Positions 1-6,950 of a stretch of 64,000 bases of DNA are shown piece after piece (the first letter of the stretch is position 1; the number at the start of each line of letters is the position of its first letter). The translations under genes were made by a program, and so were the position numbers. Origin of the DNA: Ferruginibacter sp050611725 (GTDB lineage Bacteria > Bacteroidota > Bacteroidia > Chitinophagales > Chitinophagaceae); NCBI RefSeq assembly GCF_050611725.1, contig NZ_JBODJB010000001.1, positions 2,356,001-2,420,000 on the forward strand, in the 5' to 3' direction. The notes below the pieces were generated by a model. It made no database searches. It was not told the origin of the DNA and saw nothing but the letters and a program-made list of their open reading frames with translations.

Positions 1-129
1 AGACAATCGTTTTAATAGTACAAATTTTATAGATTCTCCTATGAAATCCTTCTACTTTATTGTTGAAAACTAAAACTATTTTAATATATTTTATACCTTT
101 AGTAAGTTTAATGCTTAAAATAGTTACAC

Positions 130-981
130 ATGAAGCCATTTATTGAAAAGCCGCCATTAACAGAAGAGATTTCCTTTCTGGCAAAAACGTACAGAACTCC
201 CAAGTTTGAAATACCCTGGCATCAGCATATTGAATATGAATTGATCTTATTCACAGAAGGCGAAGGCGTCATTTTTATCGGCGACCATGTAGGAGATTTT
301 AAACCGGGAGATATTTATTTTATCGGATCGAACCTGCCGCATACATTTCAAAAAACTACTAAGGACACAATTGTAAATGCCGTAGTTATTCAATTCAGGG
401 ATGATTTCTGGGGAAAAGAATTCATTAATTTACCGGAAAGCAAATCAATCAAGAAATTTTTAGAATATTCATTGAAAGGATTAAAAATTACAGGAAAACT
501 AAAAGACACACTTACACCCCTTATCAAAGCATTAGAACACCACAAAGGATTTGTACGAATCATTAAACTATGTGAATGCCTGCAGTTATTATCAGAGAAA
601 AAACAATTTGAAAAACTTTCGACGCAAGGTGTAAAAGATTTTACTTTTAAAAACAAAGAACGCATTGATAAAATATTTCAATACACCTTTGAAAACTTTC
701 AAGAGAGCATTACACTAACTGATATTGCCGCTTATGCAAATATGAGTACCCCTGCATTTTGCAATTACTTTAAGAAATGTGCCAAGAAGCCTTATATCAA
801 TTTTTTAAATGAAGTACGTATAGGATATGCATGTACGCAGTTGATGGATACACAAAAAAGCATTGAATCTATTTGTTACGAAAGCGGATATAGCACACTG
901 GCAAATTTCAATAAGCAATTTCAGAAAGTAAAAAGATCTACACCCTCTGTATATAGAAAGACTTTTATGAATAGCTTATAA
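130..981 (+). CDS. AraC-family transcriptional regulator with N-terminal cupin
   Basis: The 283-residue protein has an N-terminal cupin-like sensor (about residues 25-90, with HQHIEYELI and KPGDIYFI, typical of AraC sugar-binding pockets) and a C-terminal double helix-turn-helix domain (about 177-280). The second HTH carries the family signature (SIESICYESGYSTLANFNKQF, about 244-264, then a P-x-x-YR motif). Such proteins bind a small ligand through the cupin and control nearby catabolic genes. It converges on the hexuronate-type transporter and shares a bidirectional terminator with it. By position it may regulate the KDG block, but its ligand is unknown. The AT-rich leader at 1-129 has no convincing promoter. 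An AATCGTTTTA sequence at about 6-15 resembles the motif found before the other genes of this block. Confidence 0.9.
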   Translation: MKPFIEKPPLTEEISFLAKTYRTPKFEIPWHQHIEYELILFTEGEGVIFIGDHVGDFKPGDIYFIGSNLPHTFQKTTKDTIVNAVVIQFRDDFWGKEFINLPESKSIKKFLEYSLKGLKITGKLKDTLTPLIKALEHHKGFVRIIKLCECLQLLSEKKQFEKLSTQGVKDFTFKNKERIDKIFQYTFENFQESITLTDIAAYANMSTPAFCNYFKKCAKKPYINFLNEVRIGYACTQLMDTQKSIESICYESGYSTLANFNKQFQKVKRSTPSVYRKTFMNSL

Positions 982-982
982 A

Positions 983-1011
983 AAACTGCCCCGATAAAAT
1001 CGAGGCAGTTT
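983..1011. terminator. Bidirectional terminator between the regulator and the MFS gene
   Basis: AAACTGCC-C-CGAT, loop AAA, then ATCG-A-GGCAGTTT forms a 12-pair stem with one internal mismatch. A-rich sequence precedes it and T-rich sequence follows, so it can serve both converging genes. Confidence 0.8.
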
Positions 1012-1029
1012 GTATTTTGAGAGGTTAGT

Positions 1030-2613
1030 TTATAAGTCTGTAATTGGTTTGTATTTTGGAACCAATGTTTTCATGATCACCCATCCAATTAAGTATACTA
1101 CAGCACAAATACCGAAAATGATCATATAGCCGGTATTGATACCATTCTCTACTACTACTCCACTTTTTGTCAATGCTTTCAGTAGCTCTTCAACATTGCC
1201 AATTTTAGTACCCATTGTTGCACTTTGTTCTGTCAAAAAGGTTTTAGCTGTATCTGCATTTGCCAGTGCAGGATATTTTTCAAGCAATGATTGACCACCA
1301 ACAGTACTCCAGTTTAATTGAGTAAAATCAAATAATTTACCCGAACCTTTGTTGATCAAGAAAGACCCCAAACCGCCTGCCATACCACCAATTCCGGTAA
1401 TAGTTGCAATCGCATATTTAGGGAACATATCACCAACAGTTGAAAAAATATTTGCCGACCATGATTGGTGTGCAGCACATGCAATACCAATAACCAAAAT
1501 AGGTATCCATACAGATATGTGACCTAAAGGTTGAGCTAATAAAGCTAACAGTGGAAAGAATGCAAATATCAACATTGCTCTCATCCTTCCTGCATAAGGA
1601 TCCATTCCTTTTTTATCAACAAAATAACTTGGTAACCAACCACCAATTAAAGACAAAAGCGTAATAGCATATAATGTAAAAATTTGTGGACGGCTCTCCA
1701 AAGAATTCAATCCGTACACCGAGCTCAGGTAAGCCGGCGTCCAAAATAAAAAGAACCACCATACACCATCAGTCAAAAATTTACCAATTACAAATGCCCA
1801 TGTTTGTTTGTATTTAAATGCCTTACCAATTGTTATTTTCTTACCGGCAGATACATCTGCGGCATTGATAGCAGGATCTTCATCTTGTTGAATATAGGTA
1901 AGTTCGGCCGCATTCACTTTAGGATGTACTTCCGGTTTTTTGTAAACCAGTATCCAAAATAGCATCCATACAAAGCCCAGTGCACCAATTATAATGAATG
2001 ACATTTCCCAACCATACGCTTCCGCAATAACGGGAATGGTTAGAGGTGCAGCCAACGCTCCGATAGTTGCGCCGGCATTAAAAACGCTCGTAGCAAATGC
2101 TCTTGCTTTTTTTGGAAAATATTCTGCAGTTGATTTTATGGCAGCAGGAAAGTTACCTGCTTCACCAAGCGCTAATACAATTCTGGCTACTATAAACAAT
2201 GAAACACTTGTTGAAGTGATCAATGCTATATCGCTTACAGATTTTAAAGCTTCTTTTGCTCCATGAAAACCTACAAACCATTTTCCTGCCAATATACCCG
2301 AAGTGGCAATACCACAATAAGCATGTAAGCAAGCACCTATCGACCAAATACCTATTGCCCACAAAAATCCTTTTTTTGTATCCATGTAATCAACAAATCT
2401 ACCGGCAAGCAACATTGATACAGCATAGGCAATAGAAAATATCGCTGTGATATTTCCATAGTCACTATTATTCCAATGAAACTCAGGAACAATAAAATCT
2501 TTCCATGTAAGCGATAGCACTTGTCTATCTAAGTAATTAATTGTTGTAGCAAAAAATAACATTGAACAAATTACCCAACGGTAGTTTGTCATTTTTGTGG
2601 TTCCATTTGGCAT
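1030..2613 (-). CDS. exuT: MFS transporter, hexuronate (ExuT)-type
   Basis: The 527-residue protein has about 12 hydrophobic segments. It starts with the ACS-family MFS pattern (RWVICSMLFFATTINYLDRQ, residues 11-30) and has the second-transmembrane motif and the LGEAGNFPAAIKSTAEYFP segment (about 149-167) typical of ExuT/GudP hexuronate and hexarate proton symporters. It would import galacturonate, glucuronate or a ketodeoxy-sugar acid across the inner membrane. It lies 132 bp downstream of KDPG aldolase on the same strand and is probably cotranscribed; the gap holds a large inverted repeat. A soluble loop of about 80 residues before the last helix is longer than in the E. coli protein. The gene symbol is by family resemblance; substrate specificity cannot be read from sequence. 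Confidence 0.85.
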   Translation of the reverse strand: MPNGTTKMTNYRWVICSMLFFATTINYLDRQVLSLTWKDFIVPEFHWNNSDYGNITAIFSIAYAVSMLLAGRFVDYMDTKKGFLWAIGIWSIGACLHAYCGIATSGILAGKWFVGFHGAKEALKSVSDIALITSTSVSLFIVARIVLALGEAGNFPAAIKSTAEYFPKKARAFATSVFNAGATIGALAAPLTIPVIAEAYGWEMSFIIIGALGFVWMLFWILVYKKPEVHPKVNAAELTYIQQDEDPAINAADVSAGKKITIGKAFKYKQTWAFVIGKFLTDGVWWFFLFWTPAYLSSVYGLNSLESRPQIFTLYAITLLSLIGGWLPSYFVDKKGMDPYAGRMRAMLIFAFFPLLALLAQPLGHISVWIPILVIGIACAAHQSWSANIFSTVGDMFPKYAIATITGIGGMAGGLGSFLINKGSGKLFDFTQLNWSTVGGQSLLEKYPALANADTAKTFLTEQSATMGTKIGNVEELLKALTKSGVVVENGINTGYMIIFGICAVVYLIGWVIMKTLVPKYKPITDL

Positions 2614-2649
2614 TTGCTGATCGTTTTTTTAGTTTCAAAAGTTCAATAT

Positions 2650-2755
2650 GTTTAAAAGGTTTCAAAGGTTTAATAGGTTTAATAGGTTAAAGAAGTTTAT
2701 GAAGTTCGCTCAACTTGTTAAACCTATTAAACGTCTTAAACTTCTTTAACCTTTT
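2650..2755. repeat. Degenerate tandem units forming a long imperfect inverted repeat
   Basis: The left arm (about 2654-2706) is built of short units of the AGGTTTAAT type. The right arm (about 2718-2755) carries their complement (TTAAACCTATTAAACG, then CTTCTTTAACC). The arms flank a small AAGTT/AACTT hairpin. The right arm overlaps the last codons of the aldolase gene. In the transcript this would form a long slippery stem-loop between aldolase and transporter, which could act as a processing site, partial terminator or stability element. Confidence 0.7.
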
Positions 2756-3408
2756 ACAGCTTTTACAGTTTCCAATACTTCTTTCGTTAATTTCTCGATC
2801 GTTGCATAATCCTTCGCTTCCATCAATCCTTTGCTGATCAATTTACTTCCCATACCTACACAAGATACACCTGCTTTAAACCATGCACCGATGTTTTCCT
2901 TTGTGGTATTAACACCACCTGTTGGCATGAAGATCAAATTCGGGAACAATTCTTTGATAGCACTCATAAAATCCGGTCCCAAAATATTACCCGGGAATAA
3001 TTTTACAAATTTTGCACCTAGTGTTTCAGCGGCGATGATCTCAGTCGGAGTCATACAACCCGGCACCCAAAGCATATCATTTTTATCGGCCACTTTTGCA
3101 ACACTTTCAACCAAACCCGGACAAATTAAATAATCTGTACCGGCATCCACAAAAGCCTGCGCCATTTCACCATTTTTCATAGTTCCTATACCTAAGTACA
3201 TACCTTTTAACTCTTCTTCACACAATTTCTTCATTGCTTTAAAGTTCGCTAAAGCAGCTTCGCCCCTGTTGGTGTACTCAACCGTACGTACACCGGCACT
3301 ATATAAAGCTCTTAAAATTTGCAGACTTACTTCAGTATCTTTATTGAAGTATAACGGTAAAACACCCTGATCTTTGATTACTTGTAATAACTCTTCTTTT
3401 TTTGCCAT
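2746..3408 (-). CDS. eda: KDPG/KHG aldolase (2-dehydro-3-deoxy-phosphogluconate aldolase)
   Basis: This 220-residue class I aldolase cleaves 2-keto-3-deoxy-6-phosphogluconate to pyruvate and glyceraldehyde-3-phosphate, the last step of uronate and Entner-Doudoroff catabolism. Visible motifs are the catalytic Glu in VEYTNRG (E44), the phosphate and substrate loop VPGCMTPTE (115-123), the Schiff-base Lys in AKFVKLFPG (K136) and the phosphate-binding FMPTGGVN. Length matches the family. It is divergent from KDG kinase across a 181-bp gap and is followed by the uronate-type transporter. AAACGATTAAT lies 17-26 bp upstream of the ATG, like the motif before the kinase and transporter genes. Confidence 0.95.
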   Translation of the reverse strand: MAKKEELLQVIKDQGVLPLYFNKDTEVSLQILRALYSAGVRTVEYTNRGEAALANFKAMKKLCEEELKGMYLGIGTMKNGEMAQAFVDAGTDYLICPGLVESVAKVADKNDMLWVPGCMTPTEIIAAETLGAKFVKLFPGNILGPDFMSAIKELFPNLIFMPTGGVNTTKENIGAWFKAGVSCVGMGSKLISKGLMEAKDYATIEKLTKEVLETVKAVKG

Positions 3409-3424
3409 GACAATAGAAAGGATT

Positions 3425-3589
3425 AATCGTTTAAAAATGACAGCAATGTTATCTCAAATACCCTAGATTACGGGATATTTTTACGCAATCGTTATCGTAG
3501 TTTTTAGTTGCTATTGTTGAAAATATAAAAGAAATTTGCACTCCAATTTAGTCAATTTTATACACACATTTAAAAAATCTTAAACGATC
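3425..3589. promoter_or_regulatory. Mirror-image AAACGATT/C sites flanking the eda-kdgK divergent promoter
   Basis: AATCGTTTAA (3425-3434) and TTAAACGATC (3580-3589) form a 9/10 inverted pair, one just upstream of each divergent ATG. The transporter gene also has AAACGATC a few bases before its ATG (plus-strand GATCGTTT at about 2618-2625). This may be a shared operator or a leader feature; no regulator can be assigned. Confidence 0.4.
3508..3538 (+). promoter_or_regulatory. Predicted kdgK promoter
   Basis: TTG at 3508-3510, a 20-nt spacer and GAAATTTG at 3531-3538 match the Bacteroidota primary-sigma pattern (TTG, about 19-21 nt, TAnnTTTG) with one mismatch. The kinase ATG is 51 nt downstream. 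Confidence 0.5.
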
Positions 3590-4615
3590 ATGCCAAAAAA
3601 AGTCGTAACACTTGGAGAGATCATGCTCCGCTTATCTACTCCTGATTTCAAAAGATTTGTACAAGCTGATACATTTGATATTACATACGGTGGTGGTGAA
3701 GCCAACGTTTCTGCTGCAATCTGTAACTACGGAGAGCAAGGTGTTTTTGTAAGTAAAGTACCAAACAATCCAATCGGACAGGCCGCTATCAATCATTTAC
3801 GCCGTTATGGTGTAGATACACAATTCGTTGCCCGTGGTGGCGACAGACTTGGTATTTACTTCCTTGAAACAGGTGCTTCAATGAGAGCATCTCAGGTTGT
3901 TTATGACAGAGCACATGCTTCAATTGCTGAAGTTGATGCTAGCGAATTCGATTGGGATAAAATATTTGATGGTGCTGATTGGTTCCATACAACAGGTATC
4001 ACGCCAGCTTTAAGTGATAGAGCTGCTGCTTTAACATTAGCTGCTTTAAAAGCTGCAAGAGCAAAAGGCATCACAACTTCTATCGATCTTAACTTCCGTA
4101 AAAAATTATGGACTAAAGAAAAAGCTCGTGAAGTAATGACTCAGCTTTGCGAATTTGTTGATGTATGTATCGGTAACGAAGAAGATGCTGATCTATGTCT
4201 TGGTTTCAAAGCTGCTAATACAGATGTAACCAAAGGTGAATTGAACCTTGATGGCTTCAAAGATGTATTCCAACAAATGAAAGCGAAATTTGGTTTCAAA
4301 TTCATCGCATCTTCATTACGTGAAAGCCACAGTGCTTCTGATAACGGATGGAGTGCACTGGTATATGATGGTACAGAATTCTACCACACAAAAGAATACG
4401 CTGTGCGTATTGTTGACCGTGTAGGTAGTGGTGATAGCTTTGCAAGCGGTTTGATCTATGGTTTGGTTACAGGTATGAAAATGAGTGACGCTGCTGAATT
4501 CGGTGTTGCTGCTTCTGCTTTGAAACACACGATCCCTGGTGATTTGAACCATGCTACACTTGCTGAAGTGAAAGACCTTGTAAAAGGTGATGGTTCCGGC
4601 CGTGTTCAACGTTAA
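3590..4615 (+). CDS. kdgK: 2-keto-3-deoxygluconate kinase (PfkB family)
   Basis: The 341-residue sugar kinase phosphorylates KDG to KDPG, the substrate of the adjacent aldolase. The N-terminal PfkB signature is GEIMLRLS and, at about residues 34-42, GGGEANVSA. The C-terminal ATP-binding and catalytic signature is DRVGSGDSFASG (276-287), with the expected catalytic base D282. The IDLNFRKKLW segment (165-174) and length fit KDG kinases better than fructokinases. It is transcribed divergently from the aldolase and ends in a strong intrinsic terminator. Assignment to KDG rather than another keto-sugar rests partly on the neighbouring aldolase. Confidence 0.93.
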   Translation: MPKKVVTLGEIMLRLSTPDFKRFVQADTFDITYGGGEANVSAAICNYGEQGVFVSKVPNNPIGQAAINHLRRYGVDTQFVARGGDRLGIYFLETGASMRASQVVYDRAHASIAEVDASEFDWDKIFDGADWFHTTGITPALSDRAAALTLAALKAARAKGITTSIDLNFRKKLWTKEKAREVMTQLCEFVDVCIGNEEDADLCLGFKAANTDVTKGELNLDGFKDVFQQMKAKFGFKFIASSLRESHSASDNGWSALVYDGTEFYHTKEYAVRIVDRVGSGDSFASGLIYGLVTGMKMSDAAEFGVAASALKHTIPGDLNHATLAEVKDLVKGDGSGRVQR

Positions 4616-4645
4616 TATTATTGAACGATAATGTTTCTTATATTG

Positions 4646-4677
4646 ATCCGCCCTGTTAATTCAGGGCGGATTTTTTT
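4646..4677 (+). terminator. Intrinsic terminator of kdgK
   Basis: A perfect 10-bp stem ATCCGCCCTG / CAGGGCGGAT with loop TTAATT, followed by seven T residues. Confidence 0.93.
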
Positions 4678-4932
4678 ACACCCGGTCTGACGGTCTCCGT
4701 CTGACCGTAAACTAATTAGTCTCCACGGAAAGTGAATGCATCCTATATTCAAAGACTGCTAATTCTGTTAATTCTGATTCAGACAATTTTGCAACAAACT
4801 TCAGTACTACTATTAAGCATCGTTGTGTCACTCACTTGTACGGCATACCGTTATTGAACTTTTATTGGAGTTTTTTATCTGACACTATGATTAAACATTT
4901 ATGTTGAATATTATTCATAGTGGTTAAATCAT
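4678..4932. other. Intergenic stretch with a second hairpin and a possible repeat or relic
   Basis: No gene is supported here. GGTCTGACGG-TCT-CCGTCTGACC (4684-4706) forms a 10-bp stem with one mismatch and no T-tract. The part from about 4790 to 4850 is open in one frame (L-Q-Q-T-S-V-L-L-L-S-I-V-V-S-L-T-C-T-A-Y) and ends in a stop, but has no start. It may be a scrap of an older gene or a dispersed intergenic repeat; no second copy is visible in the window. Confidence 0.35.
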
Positions 4933-4940
4933 TAAATTTG
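4933..4940 (+). promoter_or_regulatory. -7 element for the lipoprotein gene
   Basis: TAAATTTG matches TAnnTTTG perfectly and lies 54 nt before the chosen ATG. No TTG sits at the right distance upstream, so only this half is supported. Confidence 0.3.
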
Positions 4941-4993
4941 AGTAGATGAAATAAAATTGCCCGATCCTTATGCTGCAATTACAAAAATTCAAA

Positions 4994-5539
4994 ATGAAAA
5001 AATTCATTGTATTAATAATTATACCTTTTCTTTTTTCTTGCTCAATTAACTCAAATGAGGATAAAAATAAGGAAGAAAATAAAATTGAAAAGCCTATCGT
5101 CGTTAAGAAGAGATTTTTGGCAAGACCCAATTATAAGATGGAATATCCAGACAATTGGACAATCGATTCAACAGACTCAGATTATGACATTGATACCTAT
5201 TTCAGCTTAAATTCTCCATCAAATGGGGCGTTTGCTTCATTTATGTTCATTAACACTAAAGTAGATGAACAGGAACATTTAGATCTACATATAAAAGAAC
5301 AATTAAAAGTAACAATGAAAAATGGCACAGTTTCATATTTTGAAAAATGGGGTGATTATATTGGCCATGGCGCAACGATCAGGGGGAAATTGCTTGGAAT
5401 ATTTAAAGGAGACCTAAAGATATTTGTTCATTCTAATGACACAAGTTCATTTTTAATTCTCTCTCAATTAAGTGATGAAGATAAATTAAAAGACGAAGAA
5501 GGATTAAAATTGATTGAATCTTCATTTCGAACGAAATAA
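4994..5539 (+). CDS. Small lipoprotein with PsbP/MOG1-like fold (function unknown)
   Basis: The 181-residue protein starts with a lipoprotein signal peptide (MKKFIVLIIIPFLFSC, lipid-modified Cys at 16) and an acidic, lysine-rich linker. The rest (about 40-181) has the alternating pattern Y-x-x-P-x-x-W ... S-x-N-G-A-F-A-S-F ... I-x-S-S-F of PsbP-like or DUF1795-type single-domain proteins. I chose the ATG at 4994 rather than 4970 because the signal peptide begins there. No enzymatic motif is visible. The gene stands alone; a coding-like scrap follows it directly. The role is unknown, probably a periplasmic or outer-membrane-anchored accessory protein. Confidence 0.75.
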   Translation: MKKFIVLIIIPFLFSCSINSNEDKNKEENKIEKPIVVKKRFLARPNYKMEYPDNWTIDSTDSDYDIDTYFSLNSPSNGAFASFMFINTKVDEQEHLDLHIKEQLKVTMKNGTVSYFEKWGDYIGHGATIRGKLLGIFKGDLKIFVHSNDTSSFLILSQLSDEDKLKDEEGLKLIESSFRTK

Positions 5540-5540
5540 A

Positions 5541-5633
5541 AACTTGCATCCAAATGACGAAAAAATTGAATTTTACAAAAGCCGTGGCGCAACCATTGAT
5601 GATGTTGAAATAAATTGCGACCTTAAGCTATAG
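5541..5633 (+). pseudogene. Possible 3' remnant of an acetyltransferase-like gene
   Basis: Directly behind the lipoprotein gene a frame without a start codon reads 30 residues to a TAG stop. It includes NDEKIEFYKSRGATIDD, which resembles the C-terminal N-x-x-A-I-x-F-Y-x-x-x-G motif of GNAT acetyltransferases. The nucleotides CCGTGGCGCAACCAT also resemble CCATGGCGCAACGAT inside the lipoprotein gene at about 5366-5380, so a decayed tandem duplication is an alternative. It is too short for certainty. Confidence 0.35.
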
Positions 5634-5766
5634 ATTTACTCAGTTATTAATACAGACTAAACAATTCTTAATAATATTTAAGCCATTGTTAATAACCATT
5701 AAGCATTTCTTTATATCGTTTAAACAGTGCTAAGTAACCTTAAATATTTGACAAGCTTCCAAATCC

Positions 5767-5797
5767 TTTGATTTTCCCTTTCCACCCTATAACTTTG
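5767..5797 (+). promoter_or_regulatory. Predicted promoter of the YhcH-family gene
   Basis: TTTG (5767-5770), a 19-nt spacer and TAACTTTG (5790-5797) are a full match to the Bacteroidota -33/-7 consensus. The ATG is 38 nt downstream. Confidence 0.75.
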
Positions 5798-5834
5798 CCC
5801 TTCAAACTTTATAAACAACTTAAATTCCAAAACG

Positions 5835-6281
5835 ATGATCGTTGATTCCATCCAAAACGCCGACAAATATTTTTCAATGCATCCAAAATTTGCAAAAGCA
5901 TTTGAATACATCCGCAGCTTAGATTTTGATAATTTACCTGTAAGTAAATTTGAAGTAGAAGGTAGAGAGATACACGGATTTGTATCAGAAAAAGAAGGTG
6001 CTACCAGAGAAACCACCAAATTCGAATCTCATAAGAATTATATCGACATACAGGTTTGTCCTGCCGGCAGCGAAGAATATGGCTGGAAACCTTTACACGA
6101 TTGTGTTCCATCTATTGATGGTTACTTAACCGAAAAAGATGCTTTCTACTATAAGGAAACTGCAGCGATCAACTTCACCATTAAGAAAGGAGAATTTGCT
6201 ATTTTCTATCCTGAAGATGTACACTCTGCAGGTGTTGGCGAAGGCATTGTTAAAAAATTAGTATTGAAAGTAAAAATTTAA
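5835..6281 (+). CDS. YhcH/YjgK/YiaL (DUF386, EbgC-like) cupin protein
   Basis: The 148-residue single-domain protein has the family's metal-ligand pattern: FESHKNYIDIQ (about 63-73) and FYPEDVHSAGVG (about 124-135, H130), between beta-rich segments. Members include E. coli YhcH/NanQ and EbgC and are thought to act on sugar anomers or as accessory sugar enzymes; they often sit with sialic acid or uronate genes. A consensus promoter lies just upstream and a strong terminator follows, so it is monocistronic. It may serve the KDG block 1.2 kb away, but that is inference. Confidence 0.88.
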   Translation: MIVDSIQNADKYFSMHPKFAKAFEYIRSLDFDNLPVSKFEVEGREIHGFVSEKEGATRETTKFESHKNYIDIQVCPAGSEEYGWKPLHDCVPSIDGYLTEKDAFYYKETAAINFTIKKGEFAIFYPEDVHSAGVGEGIVKKLVLKVKI

Positions 6282-6286
6282 TTCAA

Positions 6287-6337
6287 TTGCCGGTAAGATG
6301 GGGATATGAAAATATCCCCCATCTTACCGGTAATTTT
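6287..6337. terminator. Strong bidirectional terminator between convergent genes
   Basis: CCGGTAAGATGGGGATAT (6290-6307), loop GAAA, and its complement (6312-6330) with one extra C form an 18-bp stem. AATT-rich sequence precedes it and TTTTTT follows at about 6334-6339. Confidence 0.92.
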
Positions 6338-6829
6338 TTATTCCGATTTTATTGCTTCTACATCCTTTTCATTGATAAGAAAATAAATACTCCCTTCCCA
6401 TTTTACATTAGCATCCCATTCAGTATTTTCAGAATAAGGCACTTCAAGTATTGAAGTTTTTTCAAACACATTGCCATTATACTTATGCTGGTAAACCGCA
6501 ATTTGATACATCCTTAATTTATTCATTTTCGCATCTACTACAGCCTCATCACCTTCGCCATCATACATTGCTGAAGGCCAACCTGAAGAAGAACATTTGC
6601 TTTGAACATCTTCAAACTTGCTCAAACCGATCTGTTCTATAATTTCATCTCTTGTTTCGGTAAAATAATTGCTACCTAAAAGATAAATGGCTCTACTTCC
6701 CCAACTCTTCACTTTAACCAAAACTTTTTGTTTGTCGGTTGTATCAACCGATACAACTACTGACACATCGGCTTTAGCTATTTGTGTGGCAGATAAAAAA
6801 ATGAACGACAGAATGATCAATTTTTTCAT
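6338..6829 (-). CDS. Secreted protein of unknown function
   Basis: The 163-residue protein has a cleavable signal peptide (MKKLIILSFIFLSATQIAKA, mature from about D21). I placed the start at 6829 because the signal peptide begins at this internal Met; an upstream ATG at 6847 adds only MLKIFY. The rest mixes beta-like segments (VSVVVSVDTTD, KVLVKVKSW, YQIAVYQHKYNG) and acidic stretches, with one Cys and no catalytic motif I recognise. It converges on the YhcH-type gene. A CAAAGTAA sequence (6845-6852, TTACTTTG on the minus strand) could be its -7 box, which would give a very short leader. Confidence 0.65.
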   Translation of the reverse strand: MKKLIILSFIFLSATQIAKADVSVVVSVDTTDKQKVLVKVKSWGSRAIYLLGSNYFTETRDEIIEQIGLSKFEDVQSKCSSSGWPSAMYDGEGDEAVVDAKMNKLRMYQIAVYQHKYNGNVFEKTSILEVPYSENTEWDANVKWEGSIYFLINEKDVEAIKSE

Positions 6830-6902
6830 ATAAAATATTTTCAGCAAAGTAATTCTTTTGCATAACGCTTCTTATACCGTTGATTGGGTATTTTTAAAAC
6901 AC

Positions 6903-6930
6903 AAAGCCCCGACGATTAAGTCGGGGCTTT
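6903..6930 (-). terminator. Terminator of the 9.2-kb surface protein gene
   Basis: A perfect 11-bp stem AAAGCCCCGAC / GTCGGGGCTTT with loop GATTAA, followed on the minus strand by a T-rich run (TTTGTGTTTTAAAAA). Confidence 0.9.
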
Positions 6931-6950
6931 AATTATTTCTATAAGAATGA

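Noticed and set aside
390..665. Minus-strand frame of 91 codons inside the AraC gene
   Set aside because: Overlaps a clear regulator gene; no signal or domain.
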